A stretch of 7,105 nt of DNA from Candidatus Woesearchaeota archaeon (GTDB taxonomy: Archaea; Nanobdellota; Nanobdellia; Woesearchaeales; WJKL01), in contig WJKL01000040.1 in NCBI GenBank assembly GCA_014729145.1, forward strand, positions 1-7,105. The letters are read 5' to 3'. A program made the position numbers and the translations under genes. Shown here in pieces: positions 1 to 5,627 of this stretch (position 1 is its first letter; each line of letters opens with the position of its first letter). A model generated the notes under the pieces. That model did not search any database. It worked only from the letters and a program-made list of their open reading frames with translations, and was not told where the DNA came from.

Positions 1-1
1 A

Positions 2-262
2 GTCAATAAATATGGAGGAAAAGTTCCGAATGCGAGAGGAGTTCCGACTGAGATGATACAGAAAGCTATTGATTATGGCATGAGAAAGATAAATATTGAT
101 ACTGACGGAAGGCTGGCAATAACTGCTGCTGTCAGAAAAGTATTTGTTGATTCTCCTGAGCTTTTTGACCCAAGAAAATATCTTGGTCCTGCTCGTGAAG
201 CTGCAAAAGAATGGATAAAAAAAGAGATGGATGCTTTTGGCTCATCTGGGAAGGTAAGATGA
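2..262 (+). CDS. fba: Fructose-bisphosphate aldolase class II, C-terminal part (5' end outside window)
   Basis: Class II aldolases are cytosolic zinc enzymes that reversibly cleave fructose 1,6-bisphosphate into glyceraldehyde 3-phosphate and dihydroxyacetone phosphate, in glycolysis and gluconeogenesis. The open frame enters from the left edge with no start codon; 86 residues are visible. They contain the family's C-terminal signature: a GVP stretch, then KINIDTDGRLA, where the NIDTD loop binds substrate phosphate, then FDPRKYLGPARE, typical of the subtype resembling Calvin-cycle/Bacillus-type enzymes. The zinc ligands lie upstream and cannot be checked. The TGA stop overlaps the ATG of the next gene as ATGA, so the two are probably translationally coupled. 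Most archaea use class I or the bifunctional FBP aldolase/phosphatase, so a class II enzyme here would suggest acquisition from bacteria if the host is archaeal. Family assignment is strong; the exact subtype is less certain. Confidence 0.93.
   Translation, partial: VNKYGGKVPNARGVPTEMIQKAIDYGMRKINIDTDGRLAITAAVRKVFVDSPELFDPRKYLGPAREAAKEWIKKEMDAFGSSGKVR
248..255 (+). promoter_or_regulatory. Ribosome binding site choosing the regulator's start at 259
   Basis: GGGAAGGT lies inside the aldolase 3' end, three bases before the ATG at 259. It supports that ATG over an in-frame upstream ATG at 211, which would add 16 residues unlike the family N-terminus (a Cys/Trp-rich translation of aldolase codons). 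Confidence 0.55.
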
Positions 263-687
263 AACAAAAAGAAAAAGAGATAATCAGGATGATGAGGACA
301 GGAAAGAGGCTGAATATATCAAAGATAGCAAGACAGCTTGGAATGCCTGTTTCAACTGTGAATGATGCGATAAAAAGGATTGAGAAAAAATATATGATCA
401 AGAGGAGTTCATTGCTGGATTATGATAAATTAGGGTATAATGCAAATGCTTTGGCTGCTGTTAAGATCAAAAATGGAAAGCAGGAATTTCTTGATTATAT
501 TAAGGATATGAAGTTTGTAAATTCAATCTATCATATCAATTCTGGATATGATATTCTTATTGACGTTGTGTTCAAGGATGTTGCTAGATTGAAATTCTGG
601 ATTGAAGAGATTAAAAAACATTTTAGTTTGGAAATCTCCGTATTTCATATTTTCGGGATTGAGGAGAAAGAGAGGTGGGTTCCATGA
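259..687 (+). CDS. Lrp/AsnC-family transcriptional regulator
   Basis: This is a 142-residue DNA-binding regulator of the Lrp/AsnC (feast/famine) family, close to the usual 140-160. A helix-turn-helix spans about residues 18-42 (LNISKIARQLGMPVSTVNDA, then the IKRIEKKYMI wing), followed by an AsnC/RAM-type alpha-beta ligand-binding and oligomerisation domain at about 62-135. The segment around VNSIYHINSGYDILIDVVF is the typical second and third strand of that domain. Family members bind small effectors, often amino acids, and assemble as dimers to octamers. The effector here cannot be read from sequence. The start overlaps the aldolase stop (ATGA) and the stop overlaps the next gene's ATG in the same way. 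Its position between aldolase and the signalling-like genes suggests it controls this operon, itself included; that is inference. A related ORF start at 211 was rejected. Confidence 0.88.
   Translation: MKQKEKEIIRMMRTGKRLNISKIARQLGMPVSTVNDAIKRIEKKYMIKRSSLLDYDKLGYNANALAAVKIKNGKQEFLDYIKDMKFVNSIYHINSGYDILIDVVFKDVARLKFWIEEIKKHFSLEISVFHIFGIEEKERWVP
673..678 (+). promoter_or_regulatory. Ribosome binding site choosing start 684 for the receiver-like gene
   Basis: AGGTGG, a strong match to the archaeal/bacterial anti-Shine-Dalgarno complement, sits five bases before ATG 684. The alternative in-frame GTG at 675 lies inside this site, which argues against its use as a start. Confidence 0.7.
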
Positions 688-1133
688 AACGTGTAGCTTT
701 TTGCGACGGAATAATACCTGATCTATATCTAGGGCATACAGGAGCATACAATATGGAAACTCTCAGCAAAGAACTAAGTGATAGGATAACACATAATATA
801 GAATTGATGGAATCTATAGAATCCAGATTTGATCTTGTAAGATATACTAAGATAATTCCTGAAAGGATAAAGAAAGACCACCCTGATGCGCTTATAACAT
901 ATGTCAATGATGAAGATGAGGTCTACCCTGCAAGGCTTTGTGATATAAAAAGGGCAAAGGAAGAAAATCCACAGATGAAAGTTCTCGCATATACTGATAA
1001 GGATAAGGATCTTGATTATGACAAATATCTAAAAAACGGAGCTGATGATGTTCTTTGGAGAGGGTGGGAATGTTTTGATAGTCAGATAGGGGTTATCATG
1101 AGATGGCTGGAGGAAGAAGATGAAAAAGCCTGA
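684..1133 (+). CDS. Receiver-like protein lacking an obvious phosphoacceptor Asp
   Basis: A 149-residue soluble protein with no signal peptide or membrane segment. I do not recognise an exact family, but residues about 67-142 follow the second half of a CheY-type receiver. A strand PDALITY falls where receivers carry the phospho-Asp. A helix (ARLCDIKRAKEENP) is followed by strand MKVLAYTD with the switch Thr (T104), then YLKNGADDVL, very like the receiver GADDYL motif, and a last helix IGVIMRWLEEE. After the third strand there is no Asp at the expected place (TYVN instead of LLD), the Lys of the KP motif reads W125/R126, and the acidic pair normally near the N-terminus is not evident. If the fold is right, it is a pseudo-receiver acting through protein contacts rather than phosphorylation. 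The 4-base overlap with the regulator and 14-base overlap with the next gene suggest a joint role. The N-terminal 65 residues match nothing I know. Confidence 0.55.
   Translation: MKRVAFCDGIIPDLYLGHTGAYNMETLSKELSDRITHNIELMESIESRFDLVRYTKIIPERIKKDHPDALITYVNDEDEVYPARLCDIKRAKEENPQMKVLAYTDKDKDLDYDKYLKNGADDVLWRGWECFDSQIGVIMRWLEEEDEKA
1109..1113 (+). promoter_or_regulatory. Ribosome binding site for the first HPr-like gene
   Basis: GGAGG lies six bases before ATG 1120 and within the upstream coding region. It supports a start that overlaps the preceding gene by 14 bases. Confidence 0.65.
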
Positions 1134-1509
1134 ACTTAAAAGATATTTCAAAGACGGGAAAGATTATACAACGATAGAAGCAGAAGTAGAGCTTGAAGGT
1201 TTTGGAGTTATTGCATCAGGAAATCTTGTGAGATTGTGCAAAGGATATGACAAAGAAGTCTATTTTGAGAATGACCATGCAAAGATAGACCTTGATGGTT
1301 CTAAGAAAGTAATATATGGATATAAGAAAGCAGACGGAAAAAACATTCTTGATGTCCTTGCCTTTGCTATGAATGGAGACACAATAAGAGTTGTTGTAGA
1401 AGATTTTGACAAAGAAGCACAGACTCTGGCATCAAGGCTCTATTCCATATTGATTTCTCCGAATAAATTTGAGATTGACGCTTACAGGTTTGAGGAGGGA
1501 GAAAAATGA
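1120..1509 (+). CDS. HPr-like protein without the active-site histidine (copy 1)
   Basis: A 129-residue soluble protein whose residues about 16-111 follow the HPr (PtsH) open-faced sandwich fold. It has a first strand (TTIEAEVEL), a loop and helix GFGVIASGNLVRLCKGYD where HPr has GLHxRPAAxFVxxAK, a short helix ADGKNILDVLAFAM matching the AKSLFKL region, strand GDTIRVVVEDFDKEA matching the GDTVTITxEGEDExxA region, and a final helix. The phosphorylated His15 aligns with Gly29, Arg17 with Ile31, Pro18 with Ala32, and the regulatory Ser46 with Asn75, so normal PTS phosphotransfer is very unlikely. No PTS enzyme is visible in the window. Extensions flank the domain (N-terminal about 15 residues, C-terminal about 18, ending EEGEK). 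It is related to the copy at 5316-5627: both share a KDY start, a helix ending in Cys, an ILD helix and an A(S/T)RLY(S/N) final helix. Fold call by motif reading, moderately confident; function unknown. Confidence 0.62.
   Translation: MKKPELKRYFKDGKDYTTIEAEVELEGFGVIASGNLVRLCKGYDKEVYFENDHAKIDLDGSKKVIYGYKKADGKNILDVLAFAMNGDTIRVVVEDFDKEAQTLASRLYSILISPNKFEIDAYRFEEGEK
1492..1501 (+). promoter_or_regulatory. Strong ribosome binding site for the secreted giant protein
   Basis: GAGGAGGGAG sits four bases before ATG 1506 and is the purine-richest Shine-Dalgarno stretch in the window, suggesting efficient initiation of the large secreted protein. Confidence 0.65.
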
Positions 1510-1565
1510 AAAACAAGATAATTTTAATTTTGATGTTGGTATTGTTAAGCTGCAGTGCATATGCT
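1506..1565 (+). other. Signal peptide of the GH113-like protein
   Basis: Residues 1-20 show the classic Sec pattern: basic start (MKNK), a hydrophobic core (IILILMLVLL) and a small-residue AYA site before AHNP. Cys16 in LLSC could instead be a lipidation site. Confidence 0.85.
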
Positions 1566-4500
1566 GCACATAACCCTGATTTCCAGGAAGGATTTACTTT
1601 TACTTCCTGGTGGTATAATGATTATTATTCAAGCGCAGCAAGCGATTCTTTAGATAAACTAGATGTGATAGGAACTGATTATATTGCTGTTTTGGTTACA
1701 CAGTATATGGATGATATTACAAGCACAGATATATATTCAGACGGGACAAAGACCCCTTCAGATGGAAGCATTGTGCAGGCAATAGAAAAAGCGCATTCCA
1801 GGGGGATGAAAGTCATGCTTAAGCCCCATATTGATGTCAAGACAGGAGATTGGAGAGGAGATATAAATCCTTCAAACTGGAATACATGGTTCAATAATTA
1901 TGCGGCTTTTATCAATCATTATGCTGACATTGCTGAGGCAAATGGGGTTGAGATTTTTGTTGTTGGAACTGAACTAAAATCTTCTGCATCAAGATTGTCT
2001 GACTGGCAAAATGTGATTTCAGGGATTAAAGCAAAATATAATGGAAGCACTGTTTATGCTGCTAACTGGGATAATTATGATAATGTTAATTTTTGGAATG
2101 ATCTAGATTATATTGGAGTAAATGCTTATTTTCCTTTAACTGGAAAGACAAACCCTACTTTGGCTGAACTAAAGAGTGCATGGACTGTTCATAAGAATTC
2201 TTTATCCAGCTTTTCTGCTTCAAAAGGGAAGAATATAATCTTTACAGAGATAGGGTATCAGAGCATAGACGGAACAAATATGCATCCATGGTGGAGTTCT
2301 GGAATTGATGACGAAGATGAACAGGCAGACTGCTACAGGGCTGCTCTTGAAGAATTTTGGGATGAAGACTGGCTAGAAGGGATGTATTGGTGGCATTGGT
2401 ATTATAATTATAACCAGGATTATGATGATTTTGGTGTTTATGGAAAGCCCGCAAGAGATGTTGTTGAAGAATTTTATATTGGCTGTGAAGAAAATTGGAT
2501 AGTTCAATATGGAAGCTGCTTAGCAAACGATACACAGTTAAAATATTACATTGATCAAAATTCATGCGGAACAACAGACGATCTTCCTGCTGACAATGGA
2601 ACTTATGTTGCATGTGATTACTGCACTCCAAATATGGTCTTTACAAACTGGACAGACTGGGAGAATGGAGGAAACTGTCTGATGAATGATTCTCAGAAGC
2701 AGAACAGAAGCAGGGTTGAATATGATGAGAATTATTGTGGAGAAATTGAGAATGTTACTCATTGGGAGAGCCAGTATGTTGCTTGCGACTATTGCGTTCC
2801 TGACTGGCAGGCATATAACACAAGCTGTGTTGATGGAAATCTAACTCAATATTATGAAGATGATAATGGATGCTATGGAATTACTGGCTTGGGTTCTGAT
2901 CTGGATGAACAGCCTGCTAACCAGACCTTAAGCTGCGGAAGTGGAGAATGTAATCTAAGCAGTGACTGCGGAACAGACAGCTATGTTGGTGGAAAGTACT
3001 GCGATGGAGACAATGTGATGGAAGTCTACAGGACATACAACTGTGCAGATCCAGGAAAGAGCAACTCTTCATGCAGTTATTCTGAACAGGAATTTTTAAG
3101 AGATACATGTGAAGATGGATGCTTGAATGGAATCTGTAAAGTTCCAAGCAGAGAATGTATAATTCCTTATGAAGGCATGGTTATAACAGAAGACACCACT
3201 TTATGCACTGATAATTATTATTTTAATGATGGATTGAATATCTCTGCAAATAATATAGCATTAGACTGCAATGATAGCCTTATCCAGGGGGATTTTAGTG
3301 GATATGGTATCACAATAGATGGTGTTGAAGGGACTGTAATAAAAAATTGTGAAATAAAAGGATTCAAAAACGCAGTCAGAAATTCTGGGAATGTCAGACT
3401 CAAATTATTTGATAATGAATTATATGGAAGTATAACTGGAATTGGATCTGATTCAACAATCTCAGGTAATAAGATATTTACAGGAGGAAGTGCAACCTTT
3501 GATGGGGTTGATGTCAACCAAGCTTCTAATGTAACTATATCCAATAATAGGATAGTGGGGTCTGACCACATAATCTATCTTAATAGAGTTTACAATTCAA
3601 AGATAATTGATAATATCATTGTAGAGTATGGACAATCTTGGACAAGAACTATCTCTATGGATGGTGTGGGGAATATTCTAATCAAAAACAACACCTTCCC
3701 ATATAGGGGCGGTTATGGAGCATATTGCTGGTATTCCTGCAGTGATGTAGATATAATTAACAATAGATGGTATGAACATGATGAAGAGTCTGAAGGCTGT
3801 TTTGATTCAGATGTTGATGGAATCTGTGATGATCCATTTAATCTTGGAGCTGGTTTTAGTGACGATTATCCTATTGCTCAGCCTTTGACTTGCTATACAA
3901 ATTCAGACTGCTGGAAAGAGAATGGATGGACAGGAAATGAATATTGTTCTGATGGGGATGTGTATCAGGATTATAGAAGATACAGATGCTATAATCCAGG
4001 AACATATGATTCTTACTGCAGTTATACAGATATGCCAAAGATAAAATCAGAATGTGAAAACGGCTGTTCAGATGGAATCTGCTTAAGTGAAGATTGTGCA
4101 TGTTCTGATGATGACGACTGCGGCAATGATGGCTATGTTGGAAATTCATATTGTTCAGGGGATGATGTCTATAGAGTGTATAGAAAATGGGACTGCCACA
4201 ATCCAGGAACTAATGAGGCTTACTGCAGTTATGATGACGATGAAAGGATGATTGAAGGGTGTACTAATTGTATGAATGGAAATTGTGTTGAAGGATGCTC
4301 TATAGATTCTGACTGCGGCAGTAATGTTTGGATTGGGAGCCCATACTGCAGCGGAGATGATGTATGGCAAGTTTATGGAATCTGGAACTGCAATGCTGGA
4401 ACTTGTGAATATTCTGAAAACGATGAACTGAAAGAAAGCTGCATCAATTGTTTGAATAGTGTATGTGTTAATGACTATGGAGAAAGCAGTAAAGAATCTG

Positions 4501-4811
4501 ATATAAGGGTTACAGGATTGGTTGTCCAATATCCTCAAAATCCTGCTGCTGGAAGCACTGTTGTATTTGCGTTCAACCTAAAAAATACAGGAAAAGTTGA
4601 TGTTGAAGCTGAATGGAAATTAGATACAGGAGAAGAAGTAATCAGAGGATATAATGAACTAAAGCCCGGAGAAGCGAGGATAATCGGAAGAAAGACAAAA
4701 TACTCTGCTGCTGGAAGCTATGCTGTCAAGATTATCGCAGATCCAAATGAAGAGGTAGATGAATCAGATGAAAGCAACAATGAAAAAGAGATTGTTGTGG
4801 AGGTAAGCTAA
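1506..4811 (+). CDS. Secreted multidomain GH113-like glycoside hydrolase with Cys-rich, beta-helix and CARDB-like modules
   Basis: A 1101-residue exported protein. Residues 1-20 form a signal peptide, cleavage probably after AYA; an LLSC lipobox at residues 13-16 is a weaker alternative. Residues about 28-324 form a TIM barrel of the GH113 type, a family known for endo-beta-mannanases. Evidence is FTSWWYNDY at the first strand, KPHID (106-110), FVVGTE with presumed acid/base Glu156, VNAYFP, FTEIGY with presumed nucleophile Glu248, and a YWWHWY...GKPA end. Then come three Cys/Trp modules (327-373, 374-430, 431-477), one EGF-sized Cys module (482-544), a right-handed parallel beta-helix of NosD/PbH1 type (about 550-793) closing in a Ca-binding-like DSDVDGICDD loop (767-776), three more EGF-sized Cys modules (796-987) and a CARDB-like Ig domain (about 998-1101). 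No C-terminal anchor is visible. The ATG overlaps the HPr-like stop by four bases. It probably binds and cleaves an extracellular polysaccharide; substrate is inferred from family only. Confidence 0.82.
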   Translation: MKNKIILILMLVLLSCSAYAAHNPDFQEGFTFTSWWYNDYYSSAASDSLDKLDVIGTDYIAVLVTQYMDDITSTDIYSDGTKTPSDGSIVQAIEKAHSRGMKVMLKPHIDVKTGDWRGDINPSNWNTWFNNYAAFINHYADIAEANGVEIFVVGTELKSSASRLSDWQNVISGIKAKYNGSTVYAANWDNYDNVNFWNDLDYIGVNAYFPLTGKTNPTLAELKSAWTVHKNSLSSFSASKGKNIIFTEIGYQSIDGTNMHPWWSSGIDDEDEQADCYRAALEEFWDEDWLEGMYWWHWYYNYNQDYDDFGVYGKPARDVVEEFYIGCEENWIVQYGSCLANDTQLKYYIDQNSCGTTDDLPADNGTYVACDYCTPNMVFTNWTDWENGGNCLMNDSQKQNRSRVEYDENYCGEIENVTHWESQYVACDYCVPDWQAYNTSCVDGNLTQYYEDDNGCYGITGLGSDLDEQPANQTLSCGSGECNLSSDCGTDSYVGGKYCDGDNVMEVYRTYNCADPGKSNSSCSYSEQEFLRDTCEDGCLNGICKVPSRECIIPYEGMVITEDTTLCTDNYYFNDGLNISANNIALDCNDSLIQGDFSGYGITIDGVEGTVIKNCEIKGFKNAVRNSGNVRLKLFDNELYGSITGIGSDSTISGNKIFTGGSATFDGVDVNQASNVTISNNRIVGSDHIIYLNRVYNSKIIDNIIVEYGQSWTRTISMDGVGNILIKNNTFPYRGGYGAYCWYSCSDVDIINNRWYEHDEESEGCFDSDVDGICDDPFNLGAGFSDDYPIAQPLTCYTNSDCWKENGWTGNEYCSDGDVYQDYRRYRCYNPGTYDSYCSYTDMPKIKSECENGCSDGICLSEDCACSDDDDCGNDGYVGNSYCSGDDVYRVYRKWDCHNPGTNEAYCSYDDDERMIEGCTNCMNGNCVEGCSIDSDCGSNVWIGSPYCSGDDVWQVYGIWNCNAGTCEYSENDELKESCINCLNSVCVNDYGESSKESDIRVTGLVVQYPQNPAAGSTVVFAFNLKNTGKVDVEAEWKLDTGEEVIRGYNELKPGEARIIGRKTKYSAAGSYAVKIIADPNEEVDESDESNNEKEIVVEVS
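2484..2936 (+). repeat. Three tandem Cys/Trp protein modules
   Basis: Three successive modules encoded within the large protein follow the pattern W...Y..SC...(N)DxxQ...YxxDxNxCG or similar, with a proline-containing stretch and an ending close to YVACDYC. They cover residues 327-373, 374-430 and 431-477. The first two end in the identical string VACDYC; the third is the most diverged and ends TLSC. Spacing suggests duplication inside the gene. The even number of cysteines in the first two modules fits disulfide-stabilised extracellular spacers or glycan-binding units, which is inference. The region from residue 341 to 483 carries ten N-x-S/T sequons. Confidence 0.75.
2949..3137 (+). repeat. 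EGF-sized Cys-rich module, first copy
   Basis: Residues 482-544 show the pattern C..SSDCG...YVGGKYC.GDNVMEVYR.Y.C..PG....CSY......C..GCLNGIC. The same pattern recurs three times after the beta-helix, so the beta-helix lies between copies one and two. Confidence 0.75.
3891..4466 (+). repeat. EGF-sized Cys-rich modules, copies two to four
   Basis: Residues 796-859, 866-927 and 931-987 repeat a motif of about 60 residues: C...SDC, then a Y/W-(V/I/T)G-x(2-3)-YC segment, S(D/G)(G/D)DV(Y/W)xxY, a Trp/Tyr plus Cys strand, NPGT, YCSY, and a C..C.NG.C finish. Copies two and three have NPGT; copy four is shorter there (NAGTCEYS). These are probably disulfide-bonded extracellular domains. I do not recognise a named family. 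Confidence 0.75.
4799..4804 (+). promoter_or_regulatory. Ribosome binding site for the lipoprotein gene
   Basis: GGAGGT overlaps the last codons of the large protein, eight bases before ATG 4813, and supports coupled translation across the one-base gap. Confidence 0.6.
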
Positions 4812-4812
4812 G

Positions 4813-5280
4813 ATGCGATATATCAAAAACAAATTCAGAGATGTACTTTTTTACTCTGCCTTGACATTACAGGGATTACTGGGAATAGGATGCGGGGATG
4901 CAGGAGATGAGAATACAGCAGATCAGATAATAACTGAAGAAAAAGGAGATTCAATAATCAAAGAGAAATTGGATCAGTATCTTGATGACAAATTTATTGA
5001 TGAACATGTTTTTTCAGGAGAAGGAGTTATATTTGACTGCTATGATAACGTGTTGGATGAATTTGTTGAGATCGAAGCAGATGCTGCTGTCCGTGAAGGA
5101 GAAAGATGGTCTGCTTTGTATCATATAGCAAAAGAAGGAGATCTTTCCTATAGGCTGCAAATTTTAGAAGAAAATGGATTTGGGTATGATATTATAGGGC
5201 CTTGTACAGCTGACTATCTTAGAAACAGTCTAGACAATATTGCTTATGTTGATGGGTTTGGAAACAGGGGAGAATATTGA
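4813..5280 (+). CDS. Small putative lipoprotein of unknown function
   Basis: A 155-residue protein starting one base after the preceding stop. The N-terminus has a basic head (MRYIKNKFRD), a hydrophobic stretch (VLFYSALTLQGLLGIG) and Cys27 in LLGIGC, followed by GDAGDENTAD. This resembles a lipoprotein signal peptide with an acidic tether, though Gly at the -3 position is not ideal. An uncleaved N-terminal anchor is the alternative. The mature part, about residues 45-155, is strongly acidic with mixed helix and strand character, two further cysteines (C76, C131) and a segment SALYHIAKEGDLSYRLQILEEN suggesting a helical hairpin. I recognise no family. Its place directly after the secreted hydrolase suggests a cell-surface role, such as a binding partner or anchor for it; this is inferred only from position. 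Confidence 0.7.
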   Translation: MRYIKNKFRDVLFYSALTLQGLLGIGCGDAGDENTADQIITEEKGDSIIKEKLDQYLDDKFIDEHVFSGEGVIFDCYDNVLDEFVEIEADAAVREGERWSALYHIAKEGDLSYRLQILEENGFGYDIIGPCTADYLRNSLDNIAYVDGFGNRGEY

Positions 5281-5315
5281 AAAAGATCAATTATGAATGA
5301 AAGGATTATGTAATC
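5277..5315 (+). other. 5' remnant of the second HPr-like gene with in-frame TGA
   Basis: In the same frame as the gene that follows, TTG at 5277 overlaps the lipoprotein stop in a 4-base TTGA arrangement, matching the ATGA overlaps elsewhere in this run. A GGGGAG purine stretch is at 5267-5272. The frame reads (M)KKINYE, then TGA at 5298-5300, then KDYVIL. The first HPr-like protein begins MKKPELKR and has GKDYTTI, so the stop sits exactly where that copy has Gly14, encoded GGG. GGA to TGA is a single base change. Either the gene has lost its first residues and now starts downstream, or the base is a sequencing error. Confidence 0.5.
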
Positions 5316-5627
5316 TTGGATGTGGTTGTTAACTTGCATGTAGGAATATGCATGAGCTCGTCAAAAGAGATAATAATAGAGTGCATGAAATACAACAAAC
5401 ACACCTATCTGGTAAATAAAGATCAAGATAACAAATTAAGAGCAAACTGCAGAAGTATACTTGATCTTGTAGGCCTTGGAGCTGCAAAAGATACTGCGCT
5501 TGAGATTATAGTCGAAGGAGATGATGAGGAAGCTGAAGAGCTTGCGACAAGGCTTTACAATGCATTGAGGTGTGAAGACAGCTATTATATGGGTTTTGAA
5601 AATGGGGATAAGAGACAAAGTATATGA
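5316..5627 (+). CDS. HPr-like protein without the usual active-site motif (copy 2, start uncertain)
   Basis: A 103-residue soluble protein from TTG 5316, or about 109 residues plus an interrupted start if the frame is read back to 5301. It follows the HPr fold more clearly than copy 1 in its second half: RANCRSILDLVGLGA matches the AKSLFKLQTLGL region and keeps a Ser (S47) at the Ser46 position, and ALEIIVEGDDEEAEELATRLYNAL matches the strand and final helix with the GEDExxA pattern. In the active-site loop GLHxRPA is replaced by GICMSSS, which puts Cys or Met at the His15 position depending on gap placement. The only nearby histidine (NLHVG) is several residues early. It overlaps the membrane-protein gene by 26 bases. 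It may still be translated by reinitiation (AAAGGA is about 11 bases before the TTG) or may be decaying. Paralogue of 1120-1509. Confidence 0.6.
   Translation: MDVVVNLHVGICMSSSKEIIIECMKYNKHTYLVNKDQDNKLRANCRSILDLVGLGAAKDTALEIIVEGDDEEAEELATRLYNALRCEDSYYMGFENGDKRQSI

Noticed and set aside
211..258. Longer start for the Lrp/AsnC regulator at ATG 211
   Set aside because: The added 16 residues are out-of-frame aldolase sequence unlike the family, and ATG 259 has a ribosome site and an ATGA overlap.
675..683. GTG 675 as start of the receiver-like gene
   Set aside because: It lies inside the AGGTGG ribosome site that serves ATG 684.
2242..2631. Long open frame on the - strand inside the GH113-like gene, and similar frames at 3218-3571 and 4155-4538
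   Set aside because: Shadow frames opposite a clear coding sequence; the translations are low-complexity His/Ser/Ile-rich with no domain and no ribosome site.
5298..5300. TGA read as glycine or selenocysteine (recoding)
   Set aside because: TGA ends several other genes here with well-placed overlapping starts and the 1101-residue gene has no internal TGA; no selenocysteine element is apparent.
5297..5332. Micro-ORF MKGLCNLGCGC in another frame between the lipoprotein and second HPr-like genes
   Set aside because: Only 11 residues and no conserved feature; the in-frame KKINYE-stop-KDY reading explains the stretch better.
5572..5601. GTG 5572 as start of the membrane protein
   Set aside because: Adds ten residues with no ribosome site and a larger overlap; ATG 5602 is more natural, though not proven.
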